64,000 bases of DNA from Hyphomicrobiales bacterium (GTDB taxonomy: Bacteria > Pseudomonadota > Alphaproteobacteria > Rhizobiales > Rhizobiaceae), in contig UEIJ01000006.1 in assembly GCA_900470195.1 (NCBI GenBank), positions 158,227-222,226 of the forward strand, written 5' to 3'. Of the stretch, positions 8,427-17,138 are shown in pieces (within the stretch, counting starts at the first letter, position 1; every line of letters starts with the position of its first letter). Made by a program: the position numbers and the translations under genes. A model generated the notes under the pieces. That model was not told where the DNA came from and made no database searches. It saw only the letters and a program-made list of their open reading frames with translations.

Positions 8427-10901
8427 TTATTTCTTGCGTGGCACCTTCGGCACCGAAGACTTGGTCGCCGAAGTCCGCGAGGAAGACTTCGGTGCGGGTT
8501 CGTCCTTACCAGCCAGCACCTTCTCCTTCTCTGCCTTCTTCGGCGCAGCCTTCCTGCGTTGCGGCTGTTTCTTCTCAGCCGGAATATCTTTTTTCGGATT
8601 TACCGGCTTATCAGCAACGCTTTCCAGCGAAAGATCGGTCTTTCCATCCGGCTTCGTCACGACATCCACACGGACCGTTCCGCCATGCTTGAGTTTTCCG
8701 AACAGCACTTCATCCGCCAATGGCTTCTTGATGTGCTCCTGGATAACCCGGCCAAGCGGACGTGCACCCATACGCTCGTCGTACCCCTTGTCTGCCAGCC
8801 AGGCGATTGCTCCTTCGGTCAGTTCGAAAGTCACGCCGCGTTCCGCAAGTTGGGCTTCCAGCTGAAGCACGAACTTCTGTACAACCTGATGAATGACCGG
8901 AACCGGTAGCGGGCCGAACGGAATAATCGCATCCAGCCGGTTACGGAACTCCGGCGTAAACAGGCGGTTGATCGCTTCCATGTCGTCACCTTCGCGACGC
9001 GTGGAACCGAAACCGATTGCTGCCTTGGCCATATCCGATGCACCAGCATTGGTGGTCATGATCAGGATCACATTGCGGAAGTCGATCTTCTTGCCGTTGT
9101 GATCGGTCAGCGAGCCATGATCCATCACCTGCAACAGGATGTTGAACAGATCGGGATGGGCCTTCTCGATTTCATCAAGCAGCAGCACGCAATGCGGATG
9201 CTGGTCGACGCCATCGGTCAGAAGACCGCCCTGATCGAAGCCGACATAGCCGGGAGGTGCACCGATCAGCCGCGATACGGTGTGCCGCTCCATATATTCC
9301 GACATGTCGAAACGCAGGAGTTCCACGCCAAGCGAACTTGCCAGCTGCTTGGCGACTTCCGTCTTGCCGACGCCGGTTGGACCGGAGAACAGATACGAGC
9401 CGATCGGCTTGTCCGGTTCGCGCAATCCCGCACGAGCAAGCTTGATCGACGCCGACAAGGCTTCGATCGCCAGATCCTGGCCATAGACGACACGCTTCAG
9501 TTCCGCATCCAGATGCGACAGAACCTGTTCATCATCCTTCGATACCGACTTCGGCGGGATACGAGCCATCGTTGCGATTGTCGCCTCGATTTCCTTCACG
9601 CCGATGGTCTTCTTGCGCTTGTTCTCAGGAAGCAGCATCTGGCTGGCACCCGTCTCATCGATCACGTCAATCGCCTTGTCTGGCAGTTTGCGATCCGAAA
9701 TATAACGCGCGGACAACTCCACTGCCGTCTTGATGGCATCGACCGTATACTTGACCTTGTGGAAATCCTCGAAGTAAGGCTTCAGCCCCTTCATGATTTC
9801 AATCGCATCCGGGATCGAAGGTTCGTTGACATCGATCTTCTGGAAACGACGCACCAACGCACGGTCTTTCTCGAAGAACTGACGATATTCCTTATAGGTC
9901 GTCGATCCGATGCAGCGAATAGCACCCGATGAAAGCGCAGGCTTCAACAGGTTCGACGCATCCATAGCGCCTCCCGAAGTAGCGCCGGCGCCAATGACCG
10001 TATGAATCTCATCAATGAACAGGACCGCGCCCGGATACTCTTCAAGCTCCTTGACGACCTGCTTCAGACGCTCTTCGAAATCACCGCGATAGCGCGTTCC
10101 TGCCAGAAGCGTGCCCATGTCGAGCGAGAAGATCGTCGCATCCGCAAGCGCCTCCGGCACTTGTCCTTCGACGATCCGCTTGGCAAGACCTTCAGCGATG
10201 GCGGTTTTGCCGACACCCGGATCACCCACATAAAGCGGGTTGTTCTTTGAACGGCGGCAGAGCACCTGAATGGTACGGCTGATCTCGCTGTCACGCCCGA
10301 TCAGCGGATCGATGCGTCCAGCCTTGGCCTTCTCATTCAGGTTGATGCAATAGGCAGACAGCGCGTCCTGCTTCTTCTTTGCACTTTCTTCCTGTTCCGT
10401 GCTTGTCCGTTCTTCGCTGGCACTCTCCGCACCACGCGGCGGGCGGGTTTCGGTGCTCTGCGGACGTTTCGAGATGCCGTGTGAAATGTAGTTCACGGCA
10501 TCATAACGGGTCATCTGCTGTTCCTGGAGGAAGTAGGCAGCATGGCTTTCCCGTTCCGCAAAGATGGCAACCAGCACATTAGCGCCGGTTACTTCCTCAC
10601 GGTTCGAGGACTGCACATGAATGACCGCACGCTGGATGACGCGCTGAAACGCGGCTGTCGGTTTGGAATCTTCGTCATAACCTGTGACCAGGTTATCAAG
10701 TTCGCGATCAATATAATCGGTAACGATACGCTTGAGATGCTCAAGGTCGACGCTGCAGGCACGCATCACTGCGCCCGCATCCTGATCGTCGATCAAGGCA
10801 AGCAAAAGATGTTCGAGCGTCGCATATTCGTGATGCCGCTCGTTTGCTATTGTGAGGGCTTGATGCAGGGCCCTTTCAAGGCTTGGGGAGAACGATGGCA
10901 T
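8427..10901 (-). CDS. clpA: ATP-dependent Clp protease ATP-binding subunit ClpA
   Basis: AAA+ unfoldase that feeds substrates to ClpP. Domains in 824 residues: Clp N-domain (about 1-145), D1 with Walker A GDPGVGKT at 226-233 and Walker B FIDEIH at 295-300, D2 with GPTGVGKT at 507-514 and LLLDEIEKAH near 573-582, and the ClpP-docking IGF loop at 629-631. The family is usually about 760 residues; here residues 763-824 form an extra tail rich in Lys, Ala, Pro and Ser. The start at 10901 is six bases after the clpS stop, so the adaptor and unfoldase are cotranscribed. A terminator follows. Confidence 0.97.
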   Translation of the reverse strand: MPSFSPSLERALHQALTIANERHHEYATLEHLLLALIDDQDAGAVMRACSVDLEHLKRIVTDYIDRELDNLVTGYDEDSKPTAAFQRVIQRAVIHVQSSNREEVTGANVLVAIFAERESHAAYFLQEQQMTRYDAVNYISHGISKRPQSTETRPPRGAESASEERTSTEQEESAKKKQDALSAYCINLNEKAKAGRIDPLIGRDSEISRTIQVLCRRSKNNPLYVGDPGVGKTAIAEGLAKRIVEGQVPEALADATIFSLDMGTLLAGTRYRGDFEERLKQVVKELEEYPGAVLFIDEIHTVIGAGATSGGAMDASNLLKPALSSGAIRCIGSTTYKEYRQFFEKDRALVRRFQKIDVNEPSIPDAIEIMKGLKPYFEDFHKVKYTVDAIKTAVELSARYISDRKLPDKAIDVIDETGASQMLLPENKRKKTIGVKEIEATIATMARIPPKSVSKDDEQVLSHLDAELKRVVYGQDLAIEALSASIKLARAGLREPDKPIGSYLFSGPTGVGKTEVAKQLASSLGVELLRFDMSEYMERHTVSRLIGAPPGYVGFDQGGLLTDGVDQHPHCVLLLDEIEKAHPDLFNILLQVMDHGSLTDHNGKKIDFRNVILIMTTNAGASDMAKAAIGFGSTRREGDDMEAINRLFTPEFRNRLDAIIPFGPLPVPVIHQVVQKFVLQLEAQLAERGVTFELTEGAIAWLADKGYDERMGARPLGRVIQEHIKKPLADEVLFGKLKHGGTVRVDVVTKPDGKTDLSLESVADKPVNPKKDIPAEKKQPQRRKAAPKKAEKEKVLAGKDEPAPKSSSRTSATKSSVPKVPRKK

Positions 10902-10907
10902 ATGACC

Positions 10908-11258
10908 TCACTTTTTCTCCATCACGCATTGCAGCGGATGCTGGTTTTGGCGGGCGAAATCCATGACCTGGCTGACTTTGGTTTCGGCGACTTCGTATGT
11001 AAATACGCCGCATTCGCCGACACCGTGATTGTGTACATGCAGCATTATGCGTGTAGCATCATCCCGGTTCTTCTGGAAAAACCGCTGCAGGACATGAACG
11101 ACGAACTCCATGGGTGTGTAGTCGTCGTTGAGAAGCAGGACACGATAAAGGCTGGGCTTTTTAGTCTTCGGCTGCGTACGCGTAACCACAACGGTGCCGT
11201 TTTCCGGACCATTTCCGCCGTCGGTCTTGCTTTGCATGACTATATCGAGATGCCTCAT
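10908..11258 (-). CDS. clpS: ATP-dependent Clp protease adaptor ClpS
   Basis: N-degron adaptor that binds the ClpA N-domain and delivers proteins with bulky N-terminal residues. The 116-residue product has the core [17 protein letters not shown], the MLHVHNHG motif, and the [11 protein letters not shown] segment that contacts Clp[11 protein letters not shown] forms the N-degron pocket. Two starts are possible: the ATG at 11258 (MRHLDIV) or the ATG at 11237 (MQSKTDGG); neither has a strong ribosome-binding site. It precedes clpA directly. A TATAAT about 130 bases upstream could be its promoter. Confidence 0.94.
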   Translation of the reverse strand: MRHLDIVMQSKTDGGNGPENGTVVVTRTQPKTKKPSLYRVLLLNDDYTPMEFVVHVLQRFFQKNRDDATRIMLHVHNHGVGECGVFTYEVAETKVSQVMDFARQNQHPLQCVMEKK

Positions 11259-11355
11259 GAAACCTATTACCCGGATGCCAATATACCTGACCCAACTTGC
11301 CTTATTATGTAGGTCGTCATGTGGTGATTTTAAGCCCTTCATTGGCACTTGCAAC

Positions 11356-11393
11356 CGGGACTTATTGCAATAACGGGACTTGACACAATTATA
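11356..11393 (-). promoter_or_regulatory. Candidate clpS promoter and operator-like repeats
   Basis: A perfect TATAAT lies on the minus strand at 11393-11388. Next to it, around the expected start of transcription, the octamer CGGGACTT occurs twice in direct orientation (11356-11363 and 11374-11381, an 18-base period), and between them lies the 12-base palindrome TTATTGCAATAA (11362-11373). The remaining gap up to 11910 (about 500 bases) is AT-richer than the surroundings and shows no gene, tRNA or repeat that I can support. Confidence 0.3.
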
Positions 11394-11910
11394 TGGCATC
11401 GCGCGGACGACACCTCCGGCAAAACAGCTTTATGTAAAATAGCCGGATCATTTATGGGCCCTTGGATACAGGTCCTGACAACTGGATCTCAAGAAGCACG
11501 CCCTAAAACAATGGAACCCGTATTTCAGTTCCGAAAATAGGAAAAAATACTAATTATACGCAGAAAATAGAAACTGACCTGGATAACCCGTACGCTTCAG
11601 CCGGGCTGCGTCGTCTCCTATCCACACATTTTGCCAGCGATGAAGCCAAGACACGATAACCGGGTTTTGTTACCGAACGGGACTCTCTGCCGTCGAAACT
11701 GGCCGCGGAGATCGATCACACATATGCGTGAGCAGTCTAAAATACACCATAGCGCTATCAGAGGCCGGCCAATTTTTTTTCCGAAATTATGAACAACGCG
11801 GTTACCATAAACGGATTGGTAACGCTGATGGCAGTAGGATCACCGAATTAGACGCTGTGTGCCTTTTGTGCCGCAGTTTAAAAAATCCGGGATACAGGTA
11901 GGTCATCATC

Positions 11911-13320
11911 GTGCGTACCGCATTTAGTAAAGTCGCATATGCCTTGAAAAGAGCGGCACAAGCCACCCTTCTTCTTGCAGTTGTAACGGGGTGTTCAACA
12001 GCTTCGACAACGATACCGGCAATAGCGGCGGGCGACCGATACGCAGCTATCGTAATTGATGCCAACACTGGCAAAACGCTTTTCGCCTCGAATGCGGATG
12101 CCCAGCGTTACCCTGCATCTCTCACGAAAATGATGACTCTGTACATGCTGTTTGAGGCCATGCAGGCTGGGCGCATGAGCAAGGATACGCGTATCCCTGT
12201 GTCTGCTTATGCTGCTGCGCGTCCACCCACGAAAATCGGCTTCCGCCCCGGACAGAGTATTCGTGCCGAAGATGCCGCACTCGCCATGATCACGAAATCG
12301 GCCAACGATGTGGCGACAGCCGTCGGCGAATATCTCGGCGGCTCGGAAGAGCGCTTTGCCCAGATGATGACCGCAAAGGCACGTCGCCTTGGCATGCGCA
12401 ACACCACTTTCCGTAATGCCTCGGGCCTGCCGAATATGGCGCAGCATACAACTGCACGCGACATGGCAATCCTCAGCATTGCGCTTCGTCAGCATTTCCC
12501 CAATGAATTCTCCTATTTCTCGCGTCGCAGCTTCGTTTTCCGCGGCCAGACCATCAATGGCCACAACCGTCTGCTTGGCCGTGTTGAAGGCGTTGACGGC
12601 ATCAAGACGGGGTACACAAATGCATCCGGCTACAATCTTGCATCGTCGGTCAGCCTGGATGGCCGCAGGCTTGTGGCAGTTGTGATGGGCGGCAATACGG
12701 GCGCAAGCCGCGACGCCCATATGGCGCAGCTCATTCGCAAATATCTTCCTATGGCGACACGTAGCCGTAACGCCGCTCCGCTCGTAGCTATGCGCAACGA
12801 TGCTCCGCAGGTCGTCGCCTCGGTCGATCTACCAAAAGCACGAAACGCACCTGTTCCAGTCAACCGTGAAGCCGCTGCTGTGGAAGATGTCATCAACAAT
12901 GAAAGCGGTGAAGGCGATAGCGATCAACCCCAGGTCCTGGCGCTTGCGGCACCAACCGCGCGCCCGGCAGCACTGGCCGCACAGGCCGCCATCCGTCCGA
13001 CGCCGAAGGCTGTTGTCCCCTCGGCACGGGCACAGGACGTCGATCCGGTCACAACCGCGTCTGCGCCCGCTTCCGGTGGCTGGGCTATCCAGATCGGCTC
13101 CCTGCCGAGCGAAGGGCAGGCACGCGACATGCTGGCCAAGGCTTCTGCCACGGCAGGCGGCACCTTGCGTGCAGCGTCGCCCTATACCGAGACGTTCAGC
13201 AAGGGCAGTGCAACTTTCTACCGCGCCCGCTTCGTCGGCTTCTCTTCCAAGCAGGCTGCGTGGGATGCATGCGCCTCGTTGAAGAAGAAAAACTTCGGCT
13301 GCTATGCAGTCGCGAACTAA
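11911..13320 (+). CDS. D-alanyl-D-alanine carboxypeptidase (PBP5/6 type) with C-terminal SPOR domain
   Basis: Trims the terminal D-Ala of peptidoglycan stem peptides in the periplasm. In 469 residues the peptidase S11 motifs are SLTK (S70-K73), SAN (130-132) and KTG (232-234). After a Pro/Ala-rich linker (about 285-385) comes a SPOR domain (GGWAIQIGSLP to the end), a septal peptidoglycan-binding module. The N-terminus is a signal sequence that contains VTGC (C28), a possible lipobox; cleavage after AIAA near residue 40 is the alternative. The start codon is GTG at 11911. The following inverted repeat at 13328-13347 may end transcription. Confidence 0.9.
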   Translation: MRTAFSKVAYALKRAAQATLLLAVVTGCSTASTTIPAIAAGDRYAAIVIDANTGKTLFASNADAQRYPASLTKMMTLYMLFEAMQAGRMSKDTRIPVSAYAAARPPTKIGFRPGQSIRAEDAALAMITKSANDVATAVGEYLGGSEERFAQMMTAKARRLGMRNTTFRNASGLPNMAQHTTARDMAILSIALRQHFPNEFSYFSRRSFVFRGQTINGHNRLLGRVEGVDGIKTGYTNASGYNLASSVSLDGRRLVAVVMGGNTGASRDAHMAQLIRKYLPMATRSRNAAPLVAMRNDAPQVVASVDLPKARNAPVPVNREAAAVEDVINNESGEGDSDQPQVLALAAPTARPAALAAQAAIRPTPKAVVPSARAQDVDPVTTASAPASGGWAIQIGSLPSEGQARDMLAKASATAGGTLRAASPYTETFSKGSATFYRARFVGFSSKQAAWDACASLKKKNFGCYAVAN

Positions 13321-13327
13321 TCGACTG

Positions 13328-13347
13328 CGAGGGGTGTTCGCCCCTCG
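13328..13347 (+). terminator. Short stem-loop after the carboxypeptidase gene
   Basis: CGAGGGG (13328-13334) pairs with CCCCTCG (13341-13347) around TGTTCG, eight bases past the stop codon. There is no T run, so termination would be weak. Confidence 0.4.
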
Positions 13348-13392
13348 TCGCCAGCTTCAAACCCGAATTTGTAGTGCGTAGAGGGTTTCGAG

Positions 13393-13689
13393 ATGTCAAA
13401 TATGAGAGAAACTTTCGGTCAGCCTCCATTCAAAACAGCCGATTGGGCACAGGATGAGGGCAAAACATCAGCGTTTGGCGCACTGTTTTCGGTGCAGGGT
13501 CTCAAGCAGGCAGCTCTGCGAATTGCCGATGTACGGCGCGGTACCGGTTTCCAGACACGCGACCTGGTCGGACTGCTCGTCTGTCATGCGGCACGAAACA
13601 AGCGGCTCGTCCAACCACGAGCATCCATGCGTATGACCTTGCCGGTGAACTTCGACAGGGTTTCTGTCCGCCTGACGATAGAAAAGTGA
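13393..13689 (+). CDS. Hypothetical protein, 98 residues
   Basis: I do not recognise this protein. It begins MSNMRETFGQPPFKTADW after GAGGG at a fair distance, has no membrane span or signal peptide, and ends 20 bases before a shared terminator. It is mildly basic in its second half. The reading frame lies alone in the 430-base gap between the carboxypeptidase and DUF1489 genes, with no competing longer frame there. It could be a real small gene or chance; codon use is not decisive by eye. Confidence 0.35.
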   Translation: MSNMRETFGQPPFKTADWAQDEGKTSAFGALFSVQGLKQAALRIADVRRGTGFQTRDLVGLLVCHAARNKRLVQPRASMRMTLPVNFDRVSVRLTIEK

Positions 13690-13708
13690 CTGATCACAGA
13701 TAAAATGA

Positions 13709-13741
13709 AAAAAGGCCTGCCGATTAACGGCAGGCCTTTTT
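13709..13741. terminator. Bidirectional terminator
   Basis: AAAAAGGCCTGCCG and CGGCAGGCCTTTTT form a perfect stem with an ATTAA loop, with A and T tracts on the two sides so that it can act on both strands. It serves the DUF1489 gene on minus (stop at 13752) and any transcript coming from the left. Confidence 0.88.
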
Positions 13742-13751
13742 CATGAATATT

Positions 13752-14189
13752 TCAGAGCAATCCCAGCGCCGCCAGTTCCTGCCGCAATTCTGCTGGCAAG
13801 GCAGCCCTGCCCGCTTTGCCAGCGGCCTCATCACGCGGGACTTCATTTTCGTTCAGATAACGCCATCCCTGAAACGCGCGACGCGGTTGCCACTCGGTTG
13901 GGACGACCTTAGGCTCCAGAACCAGGTGGCAGCGATTGATGCCCTGCTCATCCGTAAACGGGCGCACATCCAACAGGCGCTGACGGCACTGGACATTCCC
14001 TTTGATGACCCAGTAGAGCGAACCGCCTTCCAGCAGTTCATCGATCCGTTTCGGCACCATTCTCGTTGTGTGAAACTGTTCCGGCACCAGTCCGGCCGCC
14101 CGCTGTTCCGCGAGACGGAAATCGATCCAGGCCGCGAGATCTTCTATACTGTCGCAGCCGACGCAAAGTTTGACGAGATTGAGAGCCAT
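13752..14189 (-). CDS. DUF1489 family protein
   Basis: A 145-residue member of the uncharacterised DUF1489 family found in alphaproteobacteria. The opening MALNLVKLCVGCDSIEDL, the THTTRMVPKR-like stretch (here FHTTRMVPKRIDELL), and the GSLYWVIKG and LVLEP segments are the family's landmarks. No membrane segment or signal peptide is present. It lies between a bidirectional terminator and the sdaA gene, on the same strand as sdaA and 67 bases after it, so it may share its transcript. No function is known to me. Confidence 0.8.
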   Translation of the reverse strand: MALNLVKLCVGCDSIEDLAAWIDFRLAEQRAAGLVPEQFHTTRMVPKRIDELLEGGSLYWVIKGNVQCRQRLLDVRPFTDEQGINRCHLVLEPKVVPTEWQPRRAFQGWRYLNENEVPRDEAAGKAGRAALPAELRQELAALGLL

Positions 14190-14256
14190 GCGCGTGGTTT
14201 AGCCAAGACGAATGCTAGCTTCAAGTCTGAAGCATAGCATTCCGCCAGAATTGCTT

Positions 14257-15660
14257 TCAGCAGGCGACCACGTTCACCGCAAGACCGCCCTGGCTAGTTT
14301 CCTTGTAACGCTCACTCATATCGTGTCCGGTTTGGCGCATTGTCTCGATACATGCGTCGAGCGGCACAAAATGTTTGCCGTCGCCTTTTACAGCGAGCGA
14401 CGCAGCAGTCACAGCCTTAACAGCGCCAAGCGCGTTACGCTCGATACATGGCACCTGAACCAGCCCGGCAACAGGATCGCACGTCATGCCGAGGTGGTGT
14501 TCCAGAGCGATTTCGGCAGCATTTTCAATTTGCTCAGGCGATCCACCGAGCACAGCTGCGAGACCGGCTGCGGCCATGGCCGATGCGGAACCGACCTCGC
14601 CCTGACAGCCAACTTCCGCACCTGAAATCGACGCGTTGTGCTTGATGACACCGCCAATCGCAGCAGAAGTCAAAAGGAAATCCCTAATGCCTTTCTGATC
14701 GGCATCATCATGAAAATGCAGGTAATAGCGCAAAACCGCCGGCACCACGCCAGCGGCACCATTGGTCGGCGCGGTCACAACCCTGCCGCCTGACGCGTTT
14801 TCCTCGTTGACGGCCATCGCGTAAACGGAAAGCCAGTCATTGGCCAGAAGCGGATTGCTGCGGTTATTGCGCCAGTCATCCTGTAGCTTGTCATGAAGCT
14901 GCCGCGCACGACGGCGAACATTCAGACCGCCCGGCATGACGCCATCGCGACTCAATCCGCGCTCGATGCAACCGCGCATGGCGCCCCAAATGCGATCAAG
15001 ACCGTCATCCAGCTCGCCGCGCGCCATATGCTTTTCTTCGTTGGCCCGTTTCATTTCAGCAATCGACAATCCGCTATCATGAGCCATCTCAAGCATTTCA
15101 GCGGCGCTGCGAAATGGAAATGGCACGTCGGCCTTGTCGTCCTGCTTCGCTCCACTGCGCTGAACGCGGCTAAGCTCTTCTTCAGTTACGACAAAGCCGC
15201 CGCCGATGGAAAAATACGCACGACGCAGCAGGAGATTGTCATCCGCATCAAAGGCAGAGAAAGCCATGCCGTTGGCATGTCCCGGCAGCGGCGTCTTGCG
15301 GTCCAGCACCAGATCGACCTTCGGATCGAAGCGGTAAACTGGATGCCCTTGCGGGTTCACCTTCTTCTCAGCAAAGACCTTCTCGACTTCCACATCCATA
15401 ATATCGGGATCAATCGTATCCGGCAGATAACCGCACAACCCCAGAATAACGGCGCGATCCGTTGCGTGCCCAACGCCAGTATAAGCAAGCGAGCCATGCA
15501 GGCTCGCCTTCAGGCGGTGGATTTTGGAATGCGCCGGCCTTGGCCAGTTTCCACCGATTACCTCGTTGAGAAACATGCGCGCAGCCGTCATCGGACCCAT
15601 CGTATGAGAACTGGAAGGCCCAATGCCAATCTTGTAAAGATCGAAAACCGACAGAAACAT
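14257..15660 (-). CDS. sdaA: L-serine ammonia-lyase (single-chain)
   Basis: Iron-sulfur enzyme that converts L-serine to pyruvate and ammonia. The 467-residue protein has the beta domain with the SSSHTMGP motif near residue 17 and the alpha domain with [25 protein letters not shown] and the [15 protein letters not shown] segment, whose cysteines match the cluster ligands of the family. The ATG at 15660 ([17 protein letters not shown]) fits the conserved start; a start at 15711 would add 17 unlike residues. Its upstream region holds a nested dyad (15721-15757) that may be an operator. Probably a monocistronic or two-gene unit with DUF1489. Confidence 0.95.
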   Translation of the reverse strand: MFLSVFDLYKIGIGPSSSHTMGPMTAARMFLNEVIGGNWPRPAHSKIHRLKASLHGSLAYTGVGHATDRAVILGLCGYLPDTIDPDIMDVEVEKVFAEKKVNPQGHPVYRFDPKVDLVLDRKTPLPGHANGMAFSAFDADDNLLLRRAYFSIGGGFVVTEEELSRVQRSGAKQDDKADVPFPFRSAAEMLEMAHDSGLSIAEMKRANEEKHMARGELDDGLDRIWGAMRGCIERGLSRDGVMPGGLNVRRRARQLHDKLQDDWRNNRSNPLLANDWLSVYAMAVNEENASGGRVVTAPTNGAAGVVPAVLRYYLHFHDDADQKGIRDFLLTSAAIGGVIKHNASISGAEVGCQGEVGSASAMAAAGLAAVLGGSPEQIENAAEIALEHHLGMTCDPVAGLVQVPCIERNALGAVKAVTAASLAVKGDGKHFVPLDACIETMRQTGHDMSERYKETSQGGLAVNVVAC

Positions 15661-15720
15661 TCCACACCTTCTGCAGCCGTCACAAGGCTGATTGATTCCT
15701 GATCGCAGCACCGCCCGCGA

Positions 15721-15757
15721 TTTGCCCGATCGTCTATACTAGACAAAAACGGGCAAA
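15721..15757. promoter_or_regulatory. Nested dyad upstream of sdaA
   Basis: TTTGCCCG (15721-15728) and CGGGCAAA (15750-15757) form an inverted repeat. Within it lies a second dyad, GTCTA-TAC-TAGAC (15732-15744). The structure lies 61-97 bases before the sdaA start codon. It could be an operator or a leader hairpin. Confidence 0.4.
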
Positions 15758-15829
15758 AAGTCGCTAACGCGGAATCCGCGCATCCCTATCAGATAGTTGT
15801 AGGAAAGGATCAACGCAAACGGAATGCCG

Positions 15830-16201
15830 AAATGCGGCATCAATTTTCCGGAATACGCAACTCCGTGTGGCTTCTAGACGGAGAACAGATAGGCCATGAG
15901 AATGACAGCAGCGAGACCAACGACTGCCCAGAGCGTAACGCCCCAGCAGGATTTTTGAACGGTTTCGTCCATGGAAATTTTGGCAACCTTGTTGTGCAAC
16001 TCTTTTACACAGCGTCCTTCACAACGCTGTTACCGATCATATAGCTTCGTGATTACCGGAACGCAACGACGAAAAACGGCTGAATTGCGGCAACCAATTC
16101 CCAGCGGCGCACAGACGACATCGGAATACCTTTGGTATCAACCAGTTACCGATCGATAACCTTAATAAAGTCTTTAAAGTGACGGCGAAAATGCGGCATC
16201 A
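15830..16201. repeat. 13-bp direct repeat flanking a small gene
   Basis: AAATGCGGCATCA occurs at 15830-15842 and again at 16189-16201, in direct orientation and preceded in both by a similar G-S-CGA context. The second copy overlaps the ydcF stop codon. The enclosed segment carries the 32-residue membrane protein gene. A further 10-base repeat GTTACCGATC lies at 16029-16038 and 16145-16154. Confidence 0.4.
15874..15972 (-). CDS. Small single-span membrane protein, 32 residues
   Basis: Reads MDETVQKSCWGVTLWAVVGL and continues for 12 more, mostly hydrophobic, residues to a TAG stop. A short acidic or polar head (residues 1-8) is followed by one membrane segment (about 10-31). The ATG is at 15972 on the minus strand; AAGG lies about 15 bases upstream, which is rather far, and a TTG 27 bases upstream is an alternative start. 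It stands alone between ydcF and sdaA, all on the same strand. I do not recognise a family. The strong, uninterrupted hydrophobic segment with a Cys-Trp entry supports a real small protein, but the shortness keeps confidence moderate. Confidence 0.45.
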   Translation of the reverse strand: MDETVQKSCWGVTLWAVVGLAAVILMAYLFSV

Positions 16202-17023
16202 GCTATGAGGCAGGAGCATATCTGTCTTGTCAGCCAGCCAGTAAGAGACCAGCCCTACCCATTCACGCATGGCCACACTGAACCGAGATAATGCTTCATT
16301 CGGGGATTCGAGATAAAGGGCAAAGCGCTCGTCAGCACGTGTCTTATAGTCTACCGGCCACGCAATAACCTCGAACCCTGCCCTCCGAAAACAACCGATC
16401 GACCTTGGCATATGATAGGCTGAAGTTACCAAGAGCCACACTTCACCCGGCTTCGGCTGAGCAAGTTCCTTTGAAAAAGTCGCATTCTCAACCGTGTTGC
16501 GAGAATTGTTCTCAAAAATATAGCGCTCGCCGGAAAAGCCAAGATCGGCCAGCATCTGCCGGGTGCTATCCGCTTCCTTAGCGGATTTTTCGAAGAAAGC
16601 GCCCTCGCCGCCAGATATAATGACCTTGGCGTCAGGGTATAGCCGAGCCAGCCGCATTGTCTCGAAAATGCGATCAGCCGCGCTGTTCAACTCGAAACCT
16701 TTGCGCCCTGCATTGATCTCGCCATTCATATACCCGCCCAGCACGACGATCCCATCTACGTGCTGCGGCATCGCATCAGGTTTTACGAAGCGGTCCTCCA
16801 GGGGAGCGAGCAAAACGGCGCCCAGCGTGGTGAAGGCCGCGAGAAACAGCATGGCCATTGACAGTCCCAGTACGGACATACTGAATCCACGGAGGCCACG
16901 CCACGTGGCGAGAAAAGCAATCAGAATGAGGACAAAAATTATTGTAACGGGTTGAAAGAACAGCCAAAAAATTTTTGAAAGACTATAAAACAACCAACTC
17001 TCCAATTTTGGGTCTTGCCCCAT
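16199..17023 (-). CDS. YdcF family protein (DUF218, SanA/ElyC-like)
   Basis: An envelope protein of the DUF218 group. From the ATG at 17023 (MGQDPKLESWLFYSLSK) it has 274 residues: two N-terminal membrane segments (about 12-38 and 45-70), then the DUF218 domain with DGIVVLGGYMN, KVIISGGEG, the ENNSRNTVENA motif and LLVTSAYHMPRS. ElyC in E. coli acts in lipid carrier or peptidoglycan metabolism; a like role here is inference. Starts at 17056 and 17071 are also open but give a polar head without similarity to the family. It is divergent from the DUF1624 gene. Confidence 0.85.
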   Translation of the reverse strand: MGQDPKLESWLFYSLSKIFWLFFQPVTIIFVLILIAFLATWRGLRGFSMSVLGLSMAMLFLAAFTTLGAVLLAPLEDRFVKPDAMPQHVDGIVVLGGYMNGEINAGRKGFELNSAADRIFETMRLARLYPDAKVIISGGEGAFFEKSAKEADSTRQMLADLGFSGERYIFENNSRNTVENATFSKELAQPKPGEVWLLVTSAYHMPRSIGCFRRAGFEVIAWPVDYKTRADERFALYLESPNEALSRFSVAMREWVGLVSYWLADKTDMLLPHS

Positions 17024-17138
17024 ATCGATGCCGACACGAATCCGTGTGCCCTGCATACTATAGTGTTGCAAATGGCTGTGTTAGAGATTTGCCGGGGAAT
17101 CGAAACCGCCGGACATTGCTATCCAGCCGGAAGGAACC

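Noticed and set aside
9099..9932. A 277-codon plus-strand frame opposite clpA
   Set aside because: Antisense to an intact clpA; no protein features.
16029..16154. Ten-base direct repeat GTTACCGATC and a dyad ATACC-TTT-GGTAT in the gap before the small membrane gene
   Set aside because: Too short and weak to name as a site by themselves; noted with the 13-bp repeat.
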